Source: Sphingomonas psychrolutea | GTDB taxonomy: Bacteria > Pseudomonadota > Alphaproteobacteria > Sphingomonadales > Sphingomonadaceae | DNA: 39,028 bases | Direction: 5' to 3' | NCBI RefSeq assembly: GCF_014636175.1 | Contig: NZ_BMDW01000028.1 | Span: 1-39,028, forward strand | Shown: one piece after another, positions 8,038 to 15,746 of the stretch | How positions within the stretch are numbered: the stretch's first letter is position 1 | Layout: each line of letters begins with the position of its first letter | Notes under the pieces: model-generated | What the model was told of the DNA's origin: nothing | The model's input: only the letters and a program-made list of their open reading frames with translations | The model's database searches: none | Program-made: the position numbers and the translations under genes

Positions 8038-9105
8038 TCACCGGGTGAACGCAATGCCGAAACGAGCGTGGCTGGCGGTGCGGTTATAATCGATCAACGT
8101 TTCGCCATAGCCGGCAAAAAATTGGCCAAAAAGATACAGCTGCGGCAGCCGGTCGTCGATGCGGGGGAGCGGATAGGATAGAAACGCCTCGGCGCTGCCC
8201 TTGCCCGTCCCCGGGTTGCCGCGACCGGTCACCGCGACTTTCCACCCGTCCCGTTGACCGAGCGTTATGCCGAGCGACGTATAGCCCCAATAGCGATCGA
8301 GATCGCGCGCCAAGCCCTGATTGCCGAAATACCCCCATGCCTGGGGCTGCACGGATAATTTCCACGCGCGCCCCAAATCGAAGGTCTTGTTCGCCCGCAG
8401 AAAATACCGGTTCACGTCGACCGAATTGGTGACCCCGCCGCCGTTCGAATCGTGGTGATAGCCGCCGCCGATCGTCAGCGTGGGGCTGACCGGAACGTCC
8501 AAAAAGACCTCCGGACTGAAGATTTCGGTGCGGATCGGCCCAGACGGGCGATTGACGTCCCAAAAGATCGCCTGCGTGTAGGCAAAATCGAGCCGGGGTC
8601 CGTCGTCGCGGCCGAGGAGGCGGACATCGAAGCTAACCTGCAATTTCGCGCCCGAACTCTTCGCGCCGATCACGCCGTAGGTCGGCGCGAAGGGGTGGAG
8701 CCGGTCGAGGAACGCTGCCGATCCATCGCGCGAGCTGACCGCCACGGATTCACCGCCGCCAGAGGGCGCGCCGATTGCGGCGGTGGGCGCCGCAGCGGCC
8801 AGCGCGACCGGATAGGAGGCGGCGAGCCGGTAGCGCACACGCACAAAACCACCCGCAGGGATGGTTTGCGGTTCGTCTGGCGCCGCGACCAGCCGCAATT
8901 TGGTGCCGTCGCGCGCGATCGTCTCGATCTCATCGGGCCCGCGCGCAGGCTGCGCACCAGGCCCTTCATTGAGCAGATAGACCTCGACCCCGGCGCGCGC
9001 CACATCGGCCGAGGCTGGCGGATCGAGCAGCGGGCGCAGTTGCGCCATAGCGGGTGCGGCACCGAGCAATGCGGTTCCGGCGGCGATGATGGAAAGACTG
9101 CGCAT
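8038..9105 (-). CDS. pldA: Outer-membrane phospholipase A (OMPLA/PldA family)
   Basis: The protein of 355 residues has a signal peptide (MRSLSIIAAGTALLGAAPAM with AMA-Q cleavage near residue 22). The C-terminal beta barrel carries the OMPLA active-site segment GGGYHHDSNGGG (His and Ser of the catalytic pair, near residue 217-220), then NRYFLRANKTF, RYWGYTSLGITLG, GSAEAFLSYPL and the closing strand FAGYGETLIDYNRTASHARF. These closely follow the E. coli enzyme order. Family members hydrolyse phospholipids that reach the outer leaflet after envelope damage. About 130 extra residues precede the barrel and look like an all-beta domain. Start 9105 is preferred because it begins the signal peptide; a start at 9147 would bury it. 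Confidence 0.88.
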   Translation of the reverse strand: MRSLSIIAAGTALLGAAPAMAQLRPLLDPPASADVARAGVEVYLLNEGPGAQPARGPDEIETIARDGTKLRLVAAPDEPQTIPAGGFVRVRYRLAASYPVALAAAAPTAAIGAPSGGGESVAVSSRDGSAAFLDRLHPFAPTYGVIGAKSSGAKLQVSFDVRLLGRDDGPRLDFAYTQAIFWDVNRPSGPIRTEIFSPEVFLDVPVSPTLTIGGGYHHDSNGGGVTNSVDVNRYFLRANKTFDLGRAWKLSVQPQAWGYFGNQGLARDLDRYWGYTSLGITLGQRDGWKVAVTGRGNPGTGKGSAEAFLSYPLPRIDDRLPQLYLFGQFFAGYGETLIDYNRTASHARFGIAFTR

Positions 9106-9213
9106 GGATATCCCCGCTGCCACCCGACCGTGACAAACCCGCGTCACATCCCCCCGAGGGCATGGCCCCAGTCGGGGCTGGCGAAACTGTGCCAGCGCGC
9201 TTAGGCAAAGGCA

Positions 9214-9996
9214 ATGCGCGTCACCGACACAGATCTTGCCCTCGCCGCCGCCCTTGCCGAGGCGGCAGGCGCTGCGATCCGACCCTTTTACCGCGCCGAA
9301 TATGGGTTGGAGACCAAGGCAGACACCTCCCCCGTGACGCTGGCCGACCGTGCGGCAGAAGGCGCGATGCGCGCGCTGATCGAACGCGCGTTTCCCACCG
9401 ATGCCATCATCGGGGAGGAATATGGCGTCAAGGAGGGCACCTCCGGACGCGCCTGGGTGCTGGATCCGATCGACGGGACGCGCGCCTTTATCTCCGGTCG
9501 CCCGATCTTCGGCACGCTGATCGGCCTGGTGATCGAAGGATGGCCGATGCTCGGCGTGATCGACCAGCCGATCCTGCAGGAACGCTGGGTGGGGGTGATG
9601 GGCCGCCCGACGCTGTTCAACGGCCGCCCCGCGCAGACGCGCCGCTGTCCCGATCTCGCCAAGGCGCTGCTGGCGACCACCTCGCCCGCATTATTCGACG
9701 ATTCGCAACTTCACGCGTTCGAACATCTCGATGGCGCGGTGCTCAGCACCGTGCTCGGTGGCGATTGCTACAATTACGCCTGCGTCGCGAGCGGATGGCT
9801 CGATGTGGTGGTCGAGGCGGGGCTGAAGCTCCACGATTTTGCCGCGCTCGTGCCTGTGGTCGAAGGCGCTGGCGGTCGCATGTGCGATTGGCAGGGCGAC
9901 CCGCTCACGGCGGATTCGGCAGGGAAAGTGGTTGCGGCGGGCGATCCGGCGCGGATCGAAGAAATTCTCGAGGCGCTCGCCTGTCGGGGCCATTGA
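9214..9996 (+). CDS. hisN: Histidinol-phosphatase, inositol-monophosphatase family
   Basis: The 260-residue protein has all metal-binding motifs of the IMPase family: IGEE at about residue 67, WVLDPIDGTRAFISG (the DPIDGT metal site) and the C-terminal LHDFAAL Asp site. The pattern FISGRPIFGTLIGL and VGCNxYA-like GGDCYNYACVASGWLD is that of the HisN subgroup, which dephosphorylates histidinol phosphate in histidine synthesis in bacteria without a HisB phosphatase. A broader sugar or inositol phosphatase role cannot be excluded. It is divergent from pldA and followed by an epimerase gene 86 bases downstream. Confidence 0.88.
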   Translation: MRVTDTDLALAAALAEAAGAAIRPFYRAEYGLETKADTSPVTLADRAAEGAMRALIERAFPTDAIIGEEYGVKEGTSGRAWVLDPIDGTRAFISGRPIFGTLIGLVIEGWPMLGVIDQPILQERWVGVMGRPTLFNGRPAQTRRCPDLAKALLATTSPALFDDSQLHAFEHLDGAVLSTVLGGDCYNYACVASGWLDVVVEAGLKLHDFAALVPVVEGAGGRMCDWQGDPLTADSAGKVVAAGDPARIEEILEALACRGH

Positions 9997-10082
9997 TGCG
10001 GATCGCTTCGAGCAACGCGATCGCGCAGTTCGTGAGGAGACTCGCGTGGGCCGCGTACGCTCGGCCAAGCATTGGAGGGTAA

Positions 10083-11084
10083 ATGACGCTTCTGGTAACC
10101 GGGGCCGCTGGGTTCATCGGATCGTATATCAGCAAAGTGCTGCTCGCCCGTGGTGAGGCGGTGATCGGGATCGACAATCTCGATCCCTATTATGCAGTGC
10201 AACTGAAACGCGATCGGCTGGCAGATATCGCCGCTGCGCCAGGGGGCAGTGCCTTCCGCTTTCATGCAATCGACTTTGCCGACGAAACCGCGCTCGATGC
10301 GGCATTGGCCGGGACGACGATCGATCGGATCGTCCATGTCGGCGCACAGGCCGGCGTGCGCTATTCGCTGCAGAACCCGCGCGCGTATGTGCGTTCCAAC
10401 CTCGCCGGGCATCTCAACATGCTCGAGCTGGCGCGCGCGCGGGATGTGCGGCACATGGTCTATGCCTCCTCCTCTTCGGTCTATGGCGCGACCACGTCGC
10501 TGCCGTTCCGGGTCGAGGATCGGACCGATCAGCCGATCTCGCTCTACGCCGCGACCAAGCGCGCCGACGAGTTGATGAGCGAGACCTATGCGCATCTGTT
10601 TCGCATCCCGCAGACGGGGCTGCGCTTTTTCACGGTCTATGGCCCGTGGGGGCGCCCCGACATGGCGGTGTGGCTGTTCACCGACGCGATTCTGCGTGGC
10701 AAGCCGATCACGGTGTTCAATCAGGGCAAGATGCAGCGCGACTTCACCTATATCGACGATATCGTCGCGGGGGTGATCGCCGCGCTCGACAATCCGCCGC
10801 CCGATGATGGTTTGGAAAAGGCCGGCGGCAGCGTCTCGCCGCACCGGCTTTACAATATCGGCAACAACCAGTCGGAAGAGCTCGACCATCTGATCGCGAC
10901 GATCGAGCAAGCATGCGGGCGCACCGCCGTGCGCGATTATCAACCGCTTCAGCCGGGCGACGTGCTTGCCACCTATGCCGACATTTCGGCAATCAGCCGC
11001 GACCTAGGCTTTGCGCCGACGACGCCGATCGAAATCGGTATCCCGGCCTATGTCGACTGGTACCGCGGCTATTCGGGATTGTGA
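10083..11084 (+). CDS. NAD-dependent epimerase, UDP-glucuronate 4-epimerase type
   Basis: The extended short-chain dehydrogenase fold is complete: nucleotide-binding TGAAGFIGSYISKVLL, the acidic end of strand 2 (GIDNLDPYY), the catalytic Ser in YASSSSVYG and the YxxxK pair in YAATKRADE. Features of the UDP-glucuronate epimerase subgroup include DNLDPYYAVQLKRDRL, AGVRYSLQNPRAYV and PWGRPDMAVWLFT, and the length of 333 fits. It would make UDP-galacturonate for surface polysaccharide. ATG at 10083 has GGAGGG five bases upstream. It is convergent with galU, whose product feeds the same UDP-sugar pool. Confidence 0.9.
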   Translation: MTLLVTGAAGFIGSYISKVLLARGEAVIGIDNLDPYYAVQLKRDRLADIAAAPGGSAFRFHAIDFADETALDAALAGTTIDRIVHVGAQAGVRYSLQNPRAYVRSNLAGHLNMLELARARDVRHMVYASSSSVYGATTSLPFRVEDRTDQPISLYAATKRADELMSETYAHLFRIPQTGLRFFTVYGPWGRPDMAVWLFTDAILRGKPITVFNQGKMQRDFTYIDDIVAGVIAALDNPPPDDGLEKAGGSVSPHRLYNIGNNQSEELDHLIATIEQACGRTAVRDYQPLQPGDVLATYADISAISRDLGFAPTTPIEIGIPAYVDWYRGYSGL

Positions 11085-11217
11085 GCAGATTGGTGAGCCG
11101 CGAGCCGATTTAGGTGACAGGACGCGCCTTCGGATCGCTTTGCTCAAACACTTGCGTGGCGTCGGGCGCGGTCCGCCGAGATCCGAGGAGCGCCGCTATC
11201 CGCTTGGATTGTTTTTC

Positions 11218-12087
11218 TTATTTCAGCAGATCAACCGCGAACGCCCGCACCGAATCGCCGATATCCGCGCGCCCGATCGCGATCGCCAGGTTGGCGGTGA
11301 CGTAACCCGCTTTGTCACCGCAATCATAACGCTGCCCATCGAACGTGAGGCCGTGGAACGGCTGATCGCCGATCATCCGCGCCATCGCGTCGGTCAGCTG
11401 GATCTCACCGCCCGCGCCCTTGCCCTGCGTTTCAAGCACGCGCATCACCTCGGGCTGGAGGATGTAGCGCCCGATGACCGACAGGTTGGACGGCGCAGTG
11501 CCCTTCGCCGGTTTCTCGACCAGACCTTTGACTTGCGTCAGCGCGCCGTCGCGCCGGCCCGGTGTGATGACCCCATACATATGCGTCTGATCCTCGGGCA
11601 CTTCCTGCGCGCAGATCATGTTGCCACCGACCTGCATATAAGCGTCGACCATCTGTTTGAGGCAGCCGGGTTTGCCGACCATGAAGTCGTCGGCGAGCAA
11701 GACCGCGAACGGCTCGTCCCCGACGATATCGCGCGCACACCACACCGCATGGCCGAGGCCCATCGGCTCCTGCTGCCGCACATAAGCGACAGCACCGGGG
11801 GCAAGCCGCGTGGCGTCGAGCACCTCCAGCGACTTGCCGCGCCCACGCATCGTCGCTTCGAGCTCATAAGCGATATCGAAATGGTCCTCGATCGCCGATT
11901 TGCCGCGACCGGTGACGAAGATCATCTGTTCGATCCCCGCCTCCAGCGCCTCGTCGACCGCATATTGGATCAGCGGGCGATCCACCACCGGCAGCATTTC
12001 CTTGGGCATTGCCTTGGTCGCCGGCAGAAAGCGCGTGCCGAGGCCGCCAACGGGAAAAACGGCCTTGCGCAGCGGTTTGATCGGCAT
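11218..12087 (-). CDS. galU: UTP-glucose-1-phosphate uridylyltransferase
   Basis: GalU makes UDP-glucose from UTP and glucose 1-phosphate. The nucleotide-binding signature KAVFPVGGLGTRFLPATKAM and the metal and sugar-site motifs MLPVVDRPLIQYAVDEA, GRGKSAIEDHFD, VLLADDFMVG and LVEKPAKG are all present. The length of 289 residues is usual. The start ATG at 12087 (MPIKPLRKAVFP) gives the standard N-terminus. It stands alone on the minus strand, convergent with the UDP-glucuronate epimerase, and is the last gene of the ordinary chromosomal part before the transposon junction. Confidence 0.95.
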   Translation of the reverse strand: MPIKPLRKAVFPVGGLGTRFLPATKAMPKEMLPVVDRPLIQYAVDEALEAGIEQMIFVTGRGKSAIEDHFDIAYELEATMRGRGKSLEVLDATRLAPGAVAYVRQQEPMGLGHAVWCARDIVGDEPFAVLLADDFMVGKPGCLKQMVDAYMQVGGNMICAQEVPEDQTHMYGVITPGRRDGALTQVKGLVEKPAKGTAPSNLSVIGRYILQPEVMRVLETQGKGAGGEIQLTDAMARMIGDQPFHGLTFDGQRYDCGDKAGYVTANLAIAIGRADIGDSVRAFAVDLLK

Positions 12088-12582
12088 ACGGATCCACTCT
12101 TTCTATGGCAGCGACCGTCGCGATACCGCACAGCACCAGGATTGCAAAGCCGGTTGCCGGTTCAACATCGCAGCCCATGACGCAACGCAACGTATCATCC
12201 GCTGTTGCCCTGCTCCCCGTTTCCCGAACGGTTTGATGGGAATCGTCCAGCGCAGAATCAACGCCGCTGAACCGAGACCGGTCGTCCGGCCCGCGTCCTC
12301 AGCCGGGCAGATATCCGCCGGCTACCTTGCCCCACGCGGCGCCAAGCACGGCAAGACTGATGACGATATACCACCATCGCGGTATTGGTCGGCGTGGCTC
12401 TCGGTCGCGCGAGGATGGTGTTTCCGCCATGCGACGAAATAGTGCCATCGAGGCGCATTGTCCAATGTCTCGGCCGGCCCCATCGTTGCGTTCGATCTCG
12501 CGAACTGGCTGCGGCCCGGTACGATCGCGGACGGACCCGCCACTGGCCTCCAGCACCCAACGCTATCGTCAGTCTTTGAAAA
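12088..12582. other. About 500 bp between galU and the IS1595 element, one candidate membrane micro-ORF
   Basis: This stretch should hold the galU promoter. I see no recognisable complete gene. A minus-strand frame ending at 12299 could encode a 49-residue peptide from ATG at 12448 (MALFRRMAETPSSRDREPRR, then WWYIVISLAVLGAAWGKV), with one hydrophobic helix at its end. It lacks a convincing ribosome binding site, so it is only a candidate. The region ends at the left inverted repeat of the transposon. Confidence 0.3.
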
Positions 12583-12605
12583 GGGGCCTATATACATGTT
12601 TGACC
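12583..12605 (+). repeat. Left terminal inverted repeat of the IS1595 element
   Basis: The 23 bases begin GGGGCCTATATAC and end TGACC. They match the reverse complement of 15134-15156 except at three positions (4, 14 and 18 of the repeat). It lies 14 bases before the transposase ATG, so it probably also carries the transposase promoter region. Confidence 0.85.
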
Positions 12606-12618
12606 CAATCTGATTTGA

Positions 12619-13566
12619 ATGTCAGAAGGGGGTATGGAAAAGATTGCCCCCAAGAAACAGCAGTTCGATACGCTGATGCAGATGATGTCGGCTTTTCCTG
12701 ATGAGCAGGCGGCTATTGAGCATTTCACCGCGATCCGTTGGAAAAACGGCGCATTCTGCCCCACGTGCGGCAGCACCAAGGTCTACCACTTTTCGGACAA
12801 GCGCACGCATAAGTGCGGCGATTGCCGGAAGCGCTTCTCGATCAAAGTCGGCACGATCTTTGAGGACAGCAAGATTGGTCTGCGCCAGTGGATGATGGCG
12901 ATCTGGCTGATCACTTCGCACAAAAAGGGCATCGCCAGCACCCAACTCGCCAAGGACATCGGCGTTACTCAGAAGACCGCATGGTTCATGCTGCACCGCC
13001 TTCGCTATGCCGCGCAGACGAAGTCGTTCAACCGTCCGCTTGAAGGTGAAGTTGAAGCGGATGAGACGTTCATCGGCGGCAAGGAAAAGAATAAGCACGC
13101 GTGGCAGCGCACCGGTGGCAAGCAGGGCGGCGCAGGCAAGGTTGTTGTCATGGGCATCCTAGAGCGCGGCGGCGAGCTTGTCACGGGCACGATGCGCAAT
13201 CTGCGCGCCGTCAACGTGCAGGGCGCAATCGCTAGCGTGGTCGCTCCCGGCGCTAATATTATGACCGACGAGCATGTTGGCTTCGTTGGCCTTCAAGGCC
13301 GCTACAATCACCACACGGTGAACCATAGCGCCGGGCAGTATGTGAAGGATTATTACAATCACACGAACGGCATTGAGAGCGTGTGGGCGCTCTTCAAGCG
13401 CCAGATCATCGGCACCCACCATTACCTCTCGCCGAAGCACCTGAGCCGTTATCTCGGCGAGATGACGTGGCGCTTCAATCTCCGCAGCATCGGCGAGGGG
13501 GATCGGGTAAACACCTTGCTTGAACAGACCTCCGGTCGTCTGACCTACAAGGACCTGATCGCATGA
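12619..13566 (+). CDS. IS1595-family transposase
   Basis: The protein has 315 residues. An N-terminal zinc ribbon (FCPTCGSTKVYHF then HKCGDCRKRFS, about residues 49-76) is followed by a helical DNA-binding region with IASTQLAKDIGVTQKTAWFM. The ISXO2-like DDE core has VEADETFIGGKEKNKH (first Asp), ANIMTDEHVGF (second Asp) and HTNGIESVWALFKRQ (Glu). The order and spacing are those of the IS1595 family. ATG 12619 is used; a second ATG at 12634 is possible but has purines too close to it. The stop overlaps the DinD-like cargo gene by four bases, so cargo is translated with the transposase. Confidence 0.92.
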   Translation: MSEGGMEKIAPKKQQFDTLMQMMSAFPDEQAAIEHFTAIRWKNGAFCPTCGSTKVYHFSDKRTHKCGDCRKRFSIKVGTIFEDSKIGLRQWMMAIWLITSHKKGIASTQLAKDIGVTQKTAWFMLHRLRYAAQTKSFNRPLEGEVEADETFIGGKEKNKHAWQRTGGKQGGAGKVVVMGILERGGELVTGTMRNLRAVNVQGAIASVVAPGANIMTDEHVGFVGLQGRYNHHTVNHSAGQYVKDYYNHTNGIESVWALFKRQIIGTHHYLSPKHLSRYLGEMTWRFNLRSIGEGDRVNTLLEQTSGRLTYKDLIA

Positions 13567-14885
13567 ACGCTCCCAAAGATGATCCCGTGAAATTCGATTT
13601 TGACTTTGATGAGGCCATGCAGCGGGTCGCGCAGACCAATCCCGACGAGGTTACGGCGCTTGCGACAAGCAACCTATCGGACGACACGATAGACACGCTT
13701 TTGGACGCCTTTGAAGCTGCCGCTCGCAAGACTGAGGATGGGCACGAGTTTTGGACATCCCGCGACCTCTCGCGGCTTCTGGGATATTCGGACTATCGAA
13801 ACTTCCTGACGATCGTCGAGAAGGCCAAAGCCGCGTGCCGAACGATGCGGCTCGACCCTCAGGATCATTTTGTTGACGTCACCGACATGATCGAGATCGG
13901 GAAAGGCGGTCGCCGAGAGGTCGATAACATCCACCTTGACCGCTATGCTTGTTATCTGATCGCGCAGAACGGTGACCCCCGGAAGCGCCAGATCGGTTTC
14001 GCGCAAAACTATTTCGCTATCCAGGCACGTCGTCAGGAGCTGGCGGACCAGCACGGCGTCGATTTTGACACCCTCTCGGAGAATCAGAAGCGGCTCTATC
14101 TGCGGAACCAAGTGGTAGCGGAAAACAAGCGGCTCATGAGCGCGGGAAAGGCCTCAGGCGTCCACTCAGGCGCGGACTTCGGCAAGTTCAATAACAGGGG
14201 CTATCAGGGCCTTTACGGCGGGCGCGGGAAGGAAGAGATTCAGCAGTATAAAGGCCTGCCTACCAAGGCCAACATTCTGGATCACATGGGAAGCACGGAG
14301 CTGGCCGCGAACCTGTTCCGCATCACCCAAACTGAGGAGAAGCTGCGGAGCCGGAATATCCAAGGCAAGGAGGCCGCCTGCGACGCGCACTATGAAGTAG
14401 GCGTGAAGGTACGGCAGACAATGCGCGACCTCAGCGGCATCATGCCGGAAGATTTGCCCGTTGCTGACGACGTGAAGCGGATCGCGCGCGAAGAGCGTAA
14501 GCAGCAACGTATGCGCGCCATCCCTGCGCAGAAGCGCATTGAGGAACCATTGGCGGGACCGAAGGCGACCGATCCAGTGGAAATCGACCTTCGCGCCGAC
14601 CTCTGGAAATACGCGCTTCTGATTATGTCAGTGCGCCCAGAAAGCGAGATCAGCACCGCTGACCTCATCGCGGAATTGCCAAGCTACGTGCATCTCTCCG
14701 ATGAGCACGCCGCCGCCAATGCGAGCCGGACGGATTCGAAATTTTCACAGATCGTGCGCAACCTCAAATCTCATAAGAACACAAAATCGAATTTCATCTA
14801 TCAGGGCTTCGCGCGGGACGTTCCCGGCGGCTTTAAGATTACCCGCAAAGGGCTCGATTTTGTCCGCGAATATTTCAAAAACTAG
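13563..14885 (+). CDS. DinD-like BRO-N protein with C-terminal extension, transposon cargo
   Basis: Residues about 60-310 follow E. coli DinD (a damage-inducible protein): EFWTSRDLSRLLGYSDYRNF (BRO-N DNA-binding-type fold), DHFVDVTDMIEIG, HLDRYACYLIAQNGDP, YFAIQARRQEL, the NRGYQGLYGG motif, KANILDHMGSTELAANLFR, and EDLPVADDVKR. The family is linked to the SOS response and RecA filaments. Beyond the family end there is an extra domain of about 100 residues (340-440) with DLWKYALLIMSVRPESEIST and FKITRKGLDFVREYF, which looks like a winged helix or restriction-type accessory domain. That part is not in E. coli DinD. The gene is locked between transposase and membrane-protein genes, so it moves with the IS. 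Confidence 0.85.
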   Translation: MNAPKDDPVKFDFDFDEAMQRVAQTNPDEVTALATSNLSDDTIDTLLDAFEAAARKTEDGHEFWTSRDLSRLLGYSDYRNFLTIVEKAKAACRTMRLDPQDHFVDVTDMIEIGKGGRREVDNIHLDRYACYLIAQNGDPRKRQIGFAQNYFAIQARRQELADQHGVDFDTLSENQKRLYLRNQVVAENKRLMSAGKASGVHSGADFGKFNNRGYQGLYGGRGKEEIQQYKGLPTKANILDHMGSTELAANLFRITQTEEKLRSRNIQGKEAACDAHYEVGVKVRQTMRDLSGIMPEDLPVADDVKRIAREERKQQRMRAIPAQKRIEEPLAGPKATDPVEIDLRADLWKYALLIMSVRPESEISTADLIAELPSYVHLSDEHAAANASRTDSKFSQIVRNLKSHKNTKSNFIYQGFARDVPGGFKITRKGLDFVREYFKN

Positions 14886-14894
14886 GAGGCTGGA

Positions 14895-15134
14895 GTGGTC
14901 GTGGAGCTAAGCAAGGCTGATTACCGGCTCATCGTGAACGCACGGATATACGGCGGCATCTTTTGGGCTGTCATATCGCTTGGGGTAGCGTGGATGCTGA
15001 GTTGGTGGCTTGCGCCACAGGTGTCGGACATTTTGCAGATGGCCTTGTCTCTTCCGACCGTGGCCTATTTCGTAATCTACTTTGCGGGCTTGCTACGCCG
15101 TCGCCGCCCGACGAGGGAGCCGGGGACGTTTTAG
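14895..15134 (+). CDS. Two-helix small membrane protein, transposon cargo
   Basis: The 79-residue protein starts at GTG 14895, five bases after a perfect AGGAGG. Two hydrophobic helices are visible: about residues 18-38 (GGIFWAVISLGVAWMLSWWL) and 47-66 (MALSLPTVAYFVIYFAGLL), followed by a short basic tail RRRRPTREPGTF. No family recognised. The stop codon TAG ends on the first base of the right terminal repeat. Its tight placement after the DinD-like gene suggests joint action, for instance a membrane effector plus a DNA-side partner; this is only inference. Confidence 0.7.
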   Translation: MVVELSKADYRLIVNARIYGGIFWAVISLGVAWMLSWWLAPQVSDILQMALSLPTVAYFVIYFAGLLRRRRPTREPGTF

Positions 15135-15156
15135 GTCACACACGTATATAGGACCC
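15134..15156 (-). repeat. Right terminal inverted repeat of the IS1595 element
   Basis: Read on the minus strand it starts GGGTCCTATATACG and ends TGACC, pairing with 12583-12605 at 20 of 23 positions. Just outside lies ATTTTATG, which is not a copy of the left flank. Confidence 0.85.
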
Positions 15157-15167
15157 ATTTTATGCAT
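15157..15167 (-). pseudogene. First codons of a gene destroyed at the transposon junction
   Basis: On the minus strand a strong ribosome binding site GGAGG (within 15172-15178) is followed five bases later by ATG CAT AAA (15167-15159), after which the transposon begins. The rest of the coding sequence is not on the other side of the element. This suggests that insertion was followed by a deletion on the left. The frame would run into the element with a few more codons only. The signal is short, so the call is tentative. Confidence 0.35.
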
Positions 15168-15746
15168 ATCGTCCTCCATCAAACTCAGAACTGCTTAAAC
15201 AATGTGGCTTGAACAATGACTGAGCGAACCGTGCAGCAACGGTTCAGTTCGAAATGGCCGGACGAGGGACCGAAGCACACGACTGATGACCCGAAGAGAT
15301 GGACGGGCGAGTCACGCTCCAACGCGCTGAGGTCGCCATCACGATCCATGCCGTCCTCAAACACCGCAGTATAGGCTGAACCTTGCTAGACCGTGTCACT
15401 GCTTCGCGAGGTCGAGCGGTAACAAGACACTTGAATCGATGGAGGGCCGCGATAATCACCAGGTAATCGAACTGGAGCGTGAGATAGGCTTCACCATTTA
15501 CGCGTGTCCGGGAGATCCGATGACGGTCGTGGTCAGGACGACCCTCGAACCGGTCGATACAGCCTCCTTACAACGGAGAGGGCCGGACAACTGCCGACCC
15601 CGTCCGACCCCGCACTTCCTTCCCGGGGTATGGCTGCGTATTTTCCGAGGGTCATCGGGGGCAAGGTCAGGGCGTAGGCAGGCAAACGCCCAAAGGCTGG
15701 GTGCGATACGCCGCACGCGCCGGACTCATCAGCAAGGAATACCGAC
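15168..15746. other. Leader region between the IS1595 element and xfp
   Basis: No convincing gene. It contains two 11-bp near-identical direct repeats (CTTAAACAATG at 15194-15204, CTTGAACAATG at 15208-15218), which would lie upstream of the lost minus-strand gene. A 7-bp dyad (GAACCGT / ACGGTTC) spans 15226-15245, and the probable FixJ-type box lies at 15635-15648 ahead of xfp. The plus-strand frame at 15439 continues out of frame into xfp and has shadow composition. Confidence 0.5.
15635..15648 (+). promoter_or_regulatory. FixJ-type box A, upstream of xfp (weakest copy)
   Basis: TGCGTATTTTCCGA differs from the consensus core GTAGTTTCCGA by one base (G to T). It points toward xfp and ends about 98 bases before its ATG, like the other copies. 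Confidence 0.5.

Larger units (their letters stand above)
12583..15156 (+). mobile_element. IS1595-family transposon with two cargo genes
   Basis: The element is 2574 bp long, bounded by imperfect 23-bp terminal inverted repeats (20 of 23 matching) that start GGGGCC and GGGTCC. It encodes a zinc-ribbon IS1595-type transposase, then a DinD-like protein whose start overlaps the transposase stop (ATGA), then a two-helix membrane protein preceded by AGGAGG. The last stop codon touches the right repeat. All three genes point the same way and look intact. The family normally makes 8-bp target duplications, but the flanks TTTGAAAA (12575-12582) and ATTTTATG (15157-15164) do not match. Confidence 0.85.
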
